From contig LSSN01001377.1 of NCBI GenBank assembly GCA_001970855.1, positions 1-15,429 on the forward strand: DNA of 15,429 bases, in the 5' to 3' direction. This document shows positions 6,813 to 15,429 of the stretch, piece by piece. This DNA is from Smittium culicis. Its lineage: Eukaryota; Kickxellomycota; Harpellomycetes; Harpellales; Legeriomycetaceae. Below the pieces are notes generated by a model. The model saw only the letters and a list, made by a program, of their open reading frames with translations. It was not told the DNA's origin and did no database searches. The number at the start of each line of letters is the position of its first letter. Position 1 is the first letter of the stretch. The translations under genes were made by a program, and so were the position numbers.

Positions 6813-8191
6813 TATTGGACCTCGATTCGTTTTTCTTTTAGTGTATTTTTATAAAATTAAGCAAAGTTCAATTACAATCGAATTGTTTTTATTCCTCCTT
6901 AATATTCGTCAGACTAATATTATTGAATATATGGTACTAAATATGTGGCGATTTGGTTGGATTCTCGAGATAACTTATATTAAAGTATAAAAATAAATGA
7001 TAAAGAATCTAAATCTGAAATTAGCTTAGGATTAATCGAAATCCTAGAGCCAAATCTTGACTGAATTTAGGCTTGAAGATTTTTCTTGTTTATGAAAATC
7101 AAGCCTATTTTTTTTTAGCAGATAAAAAACATTCTGTATCTAATCAGCAAATAGTATAAACTAAAATTATATTAATTACTCTTTAGCGTTTACATTAATT
7201 ATCATATAGCGAATAGAATAACCTGATTATGTAGTAAGACTATCTTATTTGCTAGTTAGCTATTGTACGATCAGACTATATGGATTTGGCCAATAAAATT
7301 TGATGCTCCCAAAATATAGAAAATTTCCAGTAATTGATCTGGAATTAGAATTAAAGTGTGCCGAATGTTAACTATTGGCCGAGAATGATTTGATTTAATT
7401 TAAAAATTAGGATTATTGGCTAAACTGATATAATATTTAAAAATATTGGTTATTGGATGAATTATAATGAAATCTGAATGTACGATAGTCTATTGGCTTT
7501 AAGGTAAAAAGGCAGATTTTGTCGTTTTTTTGTAAGAAAGGGCAGCAATTCTTAGCTTTTAGTTTCACTTTGATACTTATGATTTATAAATATATTATTG
7601 GGCTGCTGATACCTTGTAGCAAATAGGACAATTGCTTAAAAACCATGCTCGAATTAAATGCACAGATATTTTTGGGCAACTTTGCTCGTTGGAATTTGTT
7701 ATTGTTTTATTTTGTATTATTTTTTTTAAATTTTTTTAAGTTTGTAAGAAAATTCTTAGGATTTGTCAGCAACAAAAACAATAAAACGAAAAATATTCCA
7801 TTCACAGCCTTAAAAATAAAAAATAAAAATAGCTTTAAATACAAAAACAGGATTTTCCCAAAAGTACACCCGATTTCATAAAATCTTGGATAGTCGGCTG
7901 TGATTGGCAAGTAATAGAGCCATTCATTAGCCGGGAATTGGAATTTTCAGCAATTAAAACAATCTATTGGCAAAATCAGATGCCAAATCTCGATTTACAC
8001 AGAATATGATTAGCTCATTATAGGTAACCGAAAATTATAGCGTTGTTTCGTTTTGCAAAATTTCTATTTCTGTATATTAGATACTGTTTCCTTCTATACT
8101 CAAACTCTGCAATTCTCTCTTGCAATCTCTACTCTCCATTTTTCTCTGTGCTATCGCACCCGAAACTAACTAAGATTTTCCTCTTTCCGCT
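6813..8191. other. Long intergenic region with clustered TATTGGC motifs
   Basis: 1.4 kb without a supportable gene, lying between the divergent starts of MRPL34 and the glutaredoxin-like gene. Exact TATTGGC occurs at 7373, 7414, 7491 and 7965 and inverted (GCCAATA) at 7289. One-off variants lie at 7444, 7451, 7596 and 7902. Several lie in loosely similar surroundings (AATTTTCAG/AATTTCCAG plus AATTGG pieces), as if from decayed repeats. Bases 7144-7163 carry the second copy of a 20-base repeat. From about 8085 to 8190 the plus strand turns pyrimidine-rich (CTCTCTT, CTCTACTCTCC), the likely leader of the downstream gene. No TATA box is clear. Confidence 0.5.
7144..7163 (+). repeat. 20-base dispersed repeat, copy 2
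   Basis: It differs from the copy at 5325-5344 at two transitions only. Both lie in gene-free DNA in the same orientation, on either side of the small protein and MRPL34 genes. Confidence 0.35.
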
Positions 8192-10305
8192 ATGTTTAGG
8201 CTTAAAAGAAGCACAAAGATCTTGCTTAATCGCATTGCTTTGATCTCTGTTATTGTGTTTGTATTCTACCAAGCTCGTTTTTATTTCTTTGGCTCTATCC
8301 ATCAAGAAAACCAAGCCTTCGAATCTCAAAGCCCAGCTTTAGCTGACATATCCAAAAACATTCTCCTGGAATACCCCAATATCATCAAACCTGATCAAAT
8401 CATCCTACTTTCCACTTCTGATTCTAGCCAAGCTGAAAAGATCGAGTCATACCTAAAAGCTGATCCCTCCTTCCGCATCCCTTACACCAAACATGACTTT
8501 ACTGACTATTATCTATCACACTTACTCAGAAAGGATACTCAACAATCCTTCAAAACCATCCTTTTCGTCAACCAAGTTCCTCTTACTTTTGACCAGCTCG
8601 ATAAGCTATCTAATGCCGAAATCAGGAAAAAAATATCCAAAATTATGCCTTCCCTACTCAAAAATAATCCAAATAAAAAAAGACTATCTGAACTTGAATA
8701 TTCAATCGATAAAAAATTATCTGACGCAGTTTCTTCAAACTTAATACTCGGTATTTACCTCAAATCTCACCCCTCCTTCGCTTCTGACTTCGACAAAATT
8801 TGCTCGCAAATCACTAAAAAGTACCTAATCAATTGCTCATCCTTCCACATTGACCCCACCTCTTCCTCTTCTCCTTCTAACTCTGATTCCAACCTCAAAA
8901 ACTTGAACTCTGCTACTTTTGGCTCTTACGATTCCCCCTCAATTTTCTTCCAAAACAAATTTTACTCAATTTCAGAATTCTCCTCCCTATTCAATTCTGG
9001 AAAATTCGATTCCATTTTTGCCGAAATAAGGTATCATATTTATATATGCCCATCTTTTTTTATTTACTCCTCATACTTTCTTTTATCTCCTATCTGATCT
9101 TTAACCTCTTTTATTCAATCAAGACCCCCCACACTAACCCTTCCATTTATACATATAAATTTAGAGATAAAACTACTTCTGAATCTACTAAAAATTTCCT
9201 CAACTTACTTTCTGAAAATAAAGTCGTCTTATTCCTCAACCCCCAAATTAGTGAATCTATGAACATTTTCAAAATCTTCGAAAACTATAAAAATAAACTC
9301 GGTCTCTCTTACAAACCAGTTTGGGTTAGCAACTCCGACTTTGAATACAGTTTAATTAAATCTAAACTGCCAAAATCTGCTCTTACCTCTAAAAGCCATT
9401 TCCCTTGTATTTTCTTGGACGGAGAATTCTTCGCTGATTACTCTAGCTTTTTTAAATTGTTCATCTCAGGCTCCCTATTTGACACTTTTGAAAAAAGCTC
9501 TCTTCTCAGCTCTGAATTAGTCTCCAAATCTATCCAAGATGCATCCCAATCTATTAACTCCTTGACGAAAAACAATAAATACTTGGTAATGTATTCTCAT
9601 CTTCCTTCCTTCCCCCCCCCCTTTTTTTTTGCTGACATTGTTAATATTCTCTTACACTTTTTTTTTAATTTATTTGTAGCAACTATTAACCCTGTTATTT
9701 TACTTTTTTTATAGATTTTATCTACTAGCGATTCTAGTTTAACTCCAAAAATACGCTCAGCGATTAGGTTACTAGACCCAACTGAAACAGTAGAAGTATA
9801 CAATGTTGACGAAGATTCGTATGATATTACTATTGTTAAACGTGCTTTCGAAAAAAAGTATATCAACATTCACTTCCCTGCGCTTTTCGAATCTACAAAG
9901 ATTGTTGCGATGGGCAACGATATCCTCAGCTCTTTGCTCTCATCTAATAACTTAAAATCTGTCCTCAAAGAACTCCCTCAATCCACTGAGCACAATAAAG
10001 ATTCACTTATTAGCCTAATCAATTCACATAAAGCCATCATGTTCAGTAAAACTTACTGTCCATTCTGCAGAGGTGCAAAAGCTCTTCTTGACAAATATAA
10101 CGTCAAATACTTTGTTTTGGAAGTCAATATGGAACCCAACCCACTTGAAATCAAAGATTATCTTACTGAAATAACTAAAGGCCACAGCAGTTTCCCAAGC
10201 ATTTTCATCAACAAAGTCAGTATTGGCGGTCTATCTGACCTAAAAGAAATCGAACAGTCTGGAAAACTTGCAAAACTTATTGACGAATTTAATTTAACTC
10301 AATAA
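8192..10305 (+). CDS. Membrane-anchored multi-glutaredoxin protein: four degenerate Grx-like domains plus one active Grx (3 exons)
   Basis: Exons are 8192..9030, 9165..9585 and 9715..10305, giving 616 residues. Intron 1 is 134 bases with branch CACTAAC; intron 2 is 129 bases with a C/T tract. Both phases close exactly. A basic N-terminus followed by a hydrophobic segment (about residues 11-28) makes it type II, lumen-facing, like yeast Grx6/Grx7 of ER/Golgi. The last domain (about 514-616) is a complete dithiol glutaredoxin: KTYCPFC (Cys535, Cys538), SSFPSIFINK with cis-Pro581, and GGLSDL. Before it I see four weaker copies of the same fold, at about 52-157, 172-280, 283-392 and 400-508. Each has a first strand and helix, and most keep a cis-proline strand: SPSIFFQNKF, HFPCIFLDGEF and HFPALFES. 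None has CxxC. Copies 1 and 4 share LSTSDSS (73-79 and 422-428) where the active site should be. Catalysis is expected only at the C-terminus. Yeast Grx6/7 are about a third of this length. Confidence 0.85.
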
Positions 10306-11455
10306 TTTCTATTAAGCGTATATCTATTGCTTCCATGCACTCCTTTTTTTAATCCTCTCACGTATTATAAAATCAAGTATAAAAATGCAAATTATTAATT
10401 TATCAGCTTCTTCTACCCCTGCCTTTTTAGTTATACGTCCTTATTATTACAATTTTATCTAGTATTAAGACTTTAAAACCAAGATATAAAAAATTCATAT
10501 CTTTGGTTTTACGATTAAATCGCACTTCAATTTCTACTTCAATTTAATTTTCAGGAAATGTTTACTTGGGAATAAAAATTATTTTTGAAACTATAAAACC
10601 ATAATCAAGTTATATTTTATTAGTTGAGAAAGGTAGCGTGCAATTCAAAAAAGAAAAAAAAAACGCAGCTAGTTTTGTTTCATACTTCGAGTCTTGCGAG
10701 TGATAATAATTGCTGAGAGACATTTAAGCGTTTTCTTAAAGCTAAATGTATATATTTATATATTGGTGGGATGGGGAAGTGGATGTGGGATTGATTGGAA
10801 GTATAGATGTACTATAACAACATAGACTATGTTTCAGTTATGCAGAAGTATTATATCATGCGCTGAAAATGGGATTATACTCAAGTTCGAGAGAGAATAT
10901 CAAATATGTATGGTATGGATATAGTAAATATAAAGGCAAGTCTTACATCCAAATATTTGCAATCCTGGTTTTATATCATAAATGATTATTGTATCGCAGC
11001 TAGCGGATTATGGATGAAAAAAAGTCAGCATTAAGAATTTTCGGTTATTGTAAACTAATCTAATTAACTCAGTTCACATATTTTTATTTTCTATAGTATA
11101 CTAAAGCAAAGTATATAGAATAGGTATAGTAATAAAGTATATTTTCAGCTCAAAAACTGAATAAATTCTATAATTATTAAGATTGCTATAAATGCAAAAT
11201 TATTTCTGCAATTTGTAAATGTATATAATTTGGGCCAATAGGTGAAAACTTTAATGCTGAAAAATAAAAGCCTTTAAATTCCGCTATTATAGAATATAAT
11301 TATATATTTTTTTTTATATTTGGAAATTAAAGATATATAATCCTTTTAGAAAAATGCAAACCATTGACAACTAAAAAAAAAGAAAACTGCAAAATATAAA
11401 TAAATTTATAATAAATTTCGGGAAAAAAAAACCAAATCTTTTTTTATTTAACAGA
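10306..11455. other. Intergenic region, nothing recognised
   Basis: 1.15 kb between two genes on the same strand. The first 150 bases are the T-rich 3' flank of the glutaredoxin-like gene. The rest is AT-rich, with no open frame of note, no tRNA and no clear element. A slightly GC-richer patch at about 10620-10910 has no coding or structural signal that I can defend. TATAAA at 11395-11400 is 56 bases before the next start codon and may be its TATA box. TTTAACAG just before that ATG (ending 11454) could be a leader splice acceptor. Confidence 0.4.
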
Positions 11456-13693
11456 ATGAGAAAACGCAGAAATATAAGAAAAAAGCCTGTTCCTGGCAAC
11501 TTGTCTAATCGGCCACAGCTGACTGATACTTCTGACCAGAGTCAAAGTAAAACTGCGAGTCTTCCTCAATACACGTTGTCTGACTATGGAAACAAAGGCA
11601 TTTACTACCCAAGATTCGGTTCATTTGTATCTCTCAAGAAACAGCAGGGTCTAGTCAAGGATGCAATAAGCAGGATGGATATGGTCGACCTTAAAAAGCT
11701 CGCGACTACTGCAAACGGTTTATGCAACACTAAACTGCGGAGAAAGGCTTGGTAACTTTTTTTTTGTTTTATTTCTTTCTATTATCTGCTTATGCTCTCT
11801 TGTTCTGCCTAAAATTTATAAGGAAATGGCATTTCTAAGTGCAAAAATTTTTCTTACAAGTTACCCTTCTATCCATAAATTATTAGGCCCATACTCCTCA
11901 AATTCAAAGCTATCGAATTTTACAAAGGCGATTTCAAACCTAATGCATATCAAACTAAAGAAAAAACGAATAAACTTTCAAAAATAAACAATAACCAAAT
12001 TTTACTCGATGTTAAGCGAACTCTTCCGTACAACTTTAAAGGTTACTTTTTTTACTTTCACGAATATTCACGCTCTCTTTGATATTTTTTTTCCCTTTTA
12101 GTTTTTTTTTGGGGGAGTAGAGGACTCAGTTACTGAAAAGATTTTTTCCTCTTTTGATTTTATAATGATAAAATATTCGTATTAAATAACCTTCAATTTT
12201 GATATAGATATAGTTTTCGAGCAAAGTTTTATAAAAAATAAGCAAAATCAGCTATACACGATCATTTCATATATTTTCAACACTCTTCCTGGCCTTTACT
12301 ACTACCAGGTAATTTATATTTAATATTGAAACACTATGAAACAAAAAGTGCAAATTTTCTCTTTTTAAACTTATCAAAATTCAATTATAGAATTAAGAAT
12401 TAGTTTTTAAAGTTGATTAGTTACTCAAACCTAAATCTTGTTGAAGATATTTCCATTAACGTTATCCTATTTTTTGATTTCTATACATTTATATTATTAG
12501 GGTTTCCAGCAGGTGTCCCTAGTGCTAAACACAGTTTTCAGCAACCAGCCGAAAACTGTAGAAAGTGGATTGATATTAGCGCTATTCTACTTTAGGTTTT
12601 TTGATCTTTTACTCCCTCCTTCCCCCCTTTTTTTTTAAAAAAAGATCTAAACTTCATTATAACTTTCTTTTCCTGTTTTTTTTTAATGTTTTCTAGAGAT
12701 GCTATGCTAGCGAACTTTAATATTGTTACTAAAGAGCTTGATCTGGTTAGTTCTTTGCTCCTTATAAAAAACCAGAAATTGGCGCTGTTCTTAAAAGAGT
12801 ATAGACCTTGATGTATTTATATTTAAATTTACACTTTTTCGCTTGCTTATACCATCAACCTCAATGTTTATTACCTATTATTTACATTATTTAATTTTTT
12901 TGTTTATCGACACACTTTTAGTTTAGATATTCCGTCTTTTTACTGCATCAGCTGGGTTATTTCTTGGTTTTCTCATGATCTTAAGGACTTTAATACAGTC
13001 TGCTTAATATTTGATCATTGTATAGCTATTGGACCATCTTTCATCATCTATATATCAGCAGCAGTAAACATTGTTCAATTCACTATTCTCTACTTTTATA
13101 ATTACAAGTCATGGGCATCTTTTTTATTTATTTATTTTAGTGCAACAATTCTTTGCATAATTGCTAAAAACTTTGTTGTTTTTTTGTCGTAGCTGGTTAG
13201 TTTCCACAGCGAGGCGATACTGTCTTTAGAGCCAGACTTTGCAGTAGTGCATAGCTACCTTGCAAAACTTCCGGTGGCAACGCATGCTCACGATTGGCCA
13301 AAAATCCTTGCACTTGCACATGAGTACAACACACAATTATCGGTTCAAAAGCTGCAGTTTGTGTCGAATCTGCATCTTCCTAGCTGCTCGTCGTTCAACA
13401 CGTATATAAAAACGTTCACGCTGCTAGACCCGTTTGTTCCGGTTACGCTGCACAGTTTCTTGGAACTGTCGAGAGCAATTCCGAAAAAGAGCGAGTATAT
13501 GCCAGTTGATGAGGTTGGTATAGGGCACCGCGAAAATGCATTGGGAAAAAGTTCTGTGCTGAAGTATGCGCAACTTGCATTGGACAGGATTGGAGTGGCA
13601 GATGCGAATGCGGTCAAGTATTTTGCAATGGCGCTGACAACATCGCTAATAGGAATTCTGGTCTATGAATACAGAGCGTTGCCAATTAATTAG
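11456..13693 (+). CDS. TBC1D20: TBC-domain Rab GTPase-activating protein, TBC1D20/Gyp8 type, with C-terminal membrane anchor (7 exons)
   Basis: Exons are 11456..11751, 11887..12041, 12208..12308, 12501..12595, 12697..12798, 12922..13063 and 13193..13693. All phases agree, giving 463 residues. The family stimulates GTP hydrolysis by Rab1/Ypt1 at ER exit and cis-Golgi membranes. Evidence in order: DLKKLATTANGLCNTKLRRKAWPILL (78-103), the TBC entry helix, matches the human protein closely (given here in two overlapping parts: DLKKLATTANGLC, then NTKLRRKAWPILL); ILLDVKR (137-143) carries the arginine finger IxxDxxR (Arg143); YYYQG (181-185) carries the glutamine finger (Gln184); then SWVISWFSHDL (260-270), LIFDHCIAIGP (278-288) and IIYISAAL. 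A hydrophobic segment at about 440-457, a few residues from the C-terminus, is the tail anchor that sets this subfamily apart. Exon 3 could start at 12214 instead, removing two residues. Donors GTTACT and GTTTTT are weak. The N-terminal 60 residues are basic and unconserved. Confidence 0.88.
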
Positions 13694-14488
13694 CCATTAC
13701 CCTCCAGTCCCGGGAAAAAAATAAGCAAGCTTTGTAGTTTGATAAGTTTGCGCTTGCATTTGTGGCTTGAAGATCGTTTTTGGTTGAAGTATTTTTGTAT
13801 TTGTTGGCACAATTAGCAGATTATTTTTGTTTTTACTTTTGCTCAACTCGTATCAAATTTAAAAAAAAAAATTCATTATTAATAGCGTATTTCTACAATA
13901 TAGTTTGATATAAATAAACTAAATTTGGGTGTTATTAGTAATACTAACGGATTTTAGCTTTTGTATTAGTCAATGAAATTATTTTTTATTATTTTTCTTT
14001 TTTAGTAATTGGATGGTTTAAATGTATTTATTGTAAAAATAGAATCTCTGGAATCGAAGATGAAAAAAAAAATAAAATAAGCGAATATTCACACCAGGAA
14101 ACTAATCAGATATAACTTTTTTTTTTTTTTAGGAACTTTTTAGTAGATATTAAAAAGCTATTATTCCTTCTTCCGAAAAAATAGAGCCCAACAAAGCTCA
14201 ATAAAAAAACCTCCCGGCTAAATATAATTCCGTAGCCATAAAAAGTATTGGCTTGACAGAGAATCGCAGCAAATAGTAATCTTGCATTATAATTATTGGC
14301 GACTCATTAAATTACAAGCCTTTCTTTTGGTTTTATTTTATTTTTAGTTGAGCGTGACTGCATTTTGTAGCTTTACAAAGCAGAGAATCCCATAGCAAAC
14401 TTTATATTAAAATCAAAAAACCCCCGCTTTTTTTTCCAGGAATTTGACTAATAAATTTTTTTTACCTTTTTAATTTATAAGTAATAGC

Positions 14489-14510
14489 TGCTGCTTATAC
14501 TATAGCAGCA
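14489..14510. repeat. Perfect hairpin (7-base arms, 8-base loop)
   Basis: TGCTGCT at 14489-14495 and AGCAGCA at 14504-14510 form a perfect inverted repeat around TATACTAT. It is GC-richer than its flanks and lies about 95 bases upstream of the TATA box of the next gene. It might be a palindromic factor site. The plus-strand gene upstream ends too far away for it to be a likely terminator. Confidence 0.35.
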
Positions 14511-14602
14511 CTTCATTGCATTTTTAATTTTCAAGAAACGACGTACATCAAAAAATCGAAAATATATAACTCTATATATATAATATATTTGATCAAACTC
14601 GA

Positions 14603-14610
14603 TATAAAAG
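14603..14610 (+). promoter_or_regulatory. TATA box of the small membrane-protein gene
   Basis: TATAAAAG, a canonical TATA box, stands 89 bases upstream of the start codon at 14699. It is followed by a pyrimidine-rich stretch (CCTCCTCAACTTTTC) where transcription plausibly starts. It is the best-formed promoter element in the window. Confidence 0.5.
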
Positions 14611-14698
14611 CGAATCCTCCTCAACTTTTCATTGACCACTCTAGTCCTTTTTTTTTTACTTAGAAGGCGGTAAAACCAAGCAAAGAATTAGGTGAAGA

Positions 14699-14902
14699 AT
14701 GAGTGTTTACGAGAGAAAATTGAGTTCTGATTTTGTGGTGGTCGGTAGCGGCAGCAGTCGAGGCGATATAGTGGAGAGCGGCTGCTTTTCGCTGTTCGAG
14801 TATTTCAAGTGGCGGACGGTGCTCGCGATCCTCGTTTTCTACGTCCTGTTCTTCGTTTCAACGGTGTACATCATCAAACACGCATCTATTCTCTTCAACT
14901 AA
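14699..14902 (+). CDS. Small single-pass membrane protein of unknown function (67 residues)
   Basis: I do not recognise a family. The frame starts with an ATG in a purine-rich context and is markedly richer in G+C than its surroundings, with codon choice like the other genes, so it is probably real. The first 28 residues are polar and carry Ser/Gly-rich SGSSRGD. Then come ESGCFSLFEYFKWR and a strong hydrophobic segment (about residues 42-59, LAILVFYVLFFVSTVYII), followed by a short tail KHASILFN. The positive residues KWR just before the segment and a short tail suggest a tail-anchored-like topology with the N-terminus in the cytosol. A TATA box lies upstream. The transcript would run into the T21-G5 tract about 30 bases past the stop. 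Confidence 0.6.
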   Translation: MSVYERKLSSDFVVVGSGSSRGDIVESGCFSLFEYFKWRTVLAILVFYVLFFVSTVYIIKHASILFN

Positions 14903-15429
14903 ACGCTTCCCACCTCATGTCTCTCGCTCCCTTTTTTTTTTTTTTTTTTTTTGGGGGACCCTAACTTAAAAACATAGCAAGCTAAAATAAATTAGACGAC
15001 CAAAGGCTACTTTCCTTATCCAGGTGATTAAAGGGGGAAAAAAAGGCTTTATGTAACTGTGTGATGATGAAATAATATCTATATGCACAGCTGATACTTT
15101 TTATCGCCGAGTACCTTTTTTTTTTTAAATGGGATTAATTGTTCCTGTTTTTATTCTATATCGAAAGCGAATAATTTATTAATATCATCTATCTTTTTTT
15201 GACTGAATTTTTTGGATTTTATTTGGTGCGTTAATAATTTTTTTTAAAATGTGAGAAAATAGTTGAGCGATTTAATACTATTACATTCATTGATATAGTT
15301 TAGAGCAGTTATTTTTTTTTACTTTTTCAAGCATTAAAATTCAGAATAGTAAGTATGGAGGAATGTTGTGCTGTCGAGAGTGAAGGAATTAAATAGTGAA
15401 AATATAAGATTTATGGAGGGGGGGGGGGG
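14903..15429. other. 3' flank and AT-rich DNA ending in a G run
   Basis: No gene is seen. Twenty-one T (14932-14952) run directly into five G (14953-14957), shortly after the stop of the small membrane-protein gene. The remainder is AT-rich. The last 12 bases are all G, which in this AT-rich genome looks like a sequence or contig end and not ordinary DNA. Confidence 0.5.

Larger units (their letters stand above)
13694..14698. other. Intergenic region between the TBC gene and the small membrane-protein gene
   Basis: About 1 kb, AT-rich, with no supported coding exon. It holds an isolated TACTAAC (13942-13948) followed nine bases later by TTTTAG (13957), which looks like an intron 3' end without a visible partner exon. 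There are also two TATTGGC motifs (14246, 14294), an AGCAAATAGTA fragment near 14268, a seven-base-stem hairpin at 14489-14510, and a TATA box at 14603. The TBC 3' end probably lies within the first 200 bases. Confidence 0.4.

Noticed and set aside
7645..7881. 78-codon open frame in the MRPL34/glutaredoxin-like gap
   Set aside because: Its composition is Phe, Lys, Asn and Leu only, as expected of translated AT-rich DNA. There are no domains or splice context.
8493..8744. 83-codon frame within exon 1 of the glutaredoxin-like gene
   Set aside because: It is an out-of-frame shadow of the real coding sequence.
9124..9164. Acceptor AAG at 9123 for intron 1 of the glutaredoxin-like gene
   Set aside because: It breaks the frame between exon 1 and exon 2. 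The TTTAG at 9164 behind CACTAAC restores it.
10875..10900. AAGTTCGAG resembling a tRNA T-loop
   Set aside because: The flanking bases do not form a five-pair T stem, and no acceptor, D or anticodon arms can be found around it.
13973..14005. Short frame MKLFFIIFLF like a signal peptide after the orphan TTTTAG
   Set aside because: It stops after ten codons, and no downstream exon continues it.
15056..15095. GTGATGATGA followed by CTGA, like snoRNA boxes C and D
   Set aside because: The boxes are only about 20 bases apart, no terminal stem encloses them, and a later CTGA is too far away.
1..15429. CRISPR arrays, insertion sequences, rRNA, complete transposons or viral genes
   Set aside because: No regularly spaced repeats, transposase, reverse transcriptase, rRNA or viral hallmark coding was seen on either strand. 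The window is ordinary eukaryotic genic DNA.

Overview
This is a stretch of an AT-rich eukaryotic nuclear genome, most likely a fungus. Every multi-exon gene can be rebuilt from spliceosomal introns of about 72-244 bases. Several introns carry yeast-like branch points (TACTAAC, CTAAC) and T-rich 3' ends. The gene set is eukaryotic: exosome subunit, RNase P protein, lipid-droplet hydrolase, TRP14-like thioredoxin, mitochondrial bL34, ER glutaredoxin-type protein and Rab1-type TBC GAP. Very AT-rich intergenic DNA together with many introns suggests an early-diverging fungus (for example a Zoopagomycota or Mucoromycota lineage). That placement is an inference. The standard genetic code fits all genes.

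Layout. 1-342 (-): 5' end of RRP45, cut by the window edge. 864-1632 (+): RPR2/RPP21, two exons, head-to-head with RRP45. 1716-3339 (-): LDAH-type serine hydrolase in six exons, tail-to-tail with RPR2. 3340-4423: intergenic, with a candidate structured RNA at 3956-4036. 4424-4997 (-): secreted TXNDC17/TRP14-like protein split by a GC-AG intron. 5961-6158 (+): small single-pass protein behind an upstream intron. 6417-6812 (-): mitochondrial ribosomal protein bL34m. 6813-8191: a 1.4 kb gene-free stretch with a TATTGGC motif cluster. 8192-10305 (+): three-exon gene for a 616-residue membrane-anchored protein read here as five glutaredoxin-like domains, only the last with CPFC. 11456-13693 (+): seven-exon TBC1D20/Gyp8-like Rab GAP with both catalytic fingers and a C-terminal membrane anchor. 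14699-14902 (+): small single-pass membrane protein. The window ends in a run of G.

How the genes relate. Two themes recur, though physical linkage does not prove joint function. RRP45 and RPR2 both serve RNA processing and share one 521-base promoter region. Four products point to the secretory or ER membrane system: the signal-peptide TRP14-like protein, the type II multi-glutaredoxin protein, the tail-anchored Rab1-type GAP, and the lipid-droplet/ER hydrolase. The multi-glutaredoxin protein is the most unusual item. It looks like an array of worn-out redox domains capped by one intact active domain.
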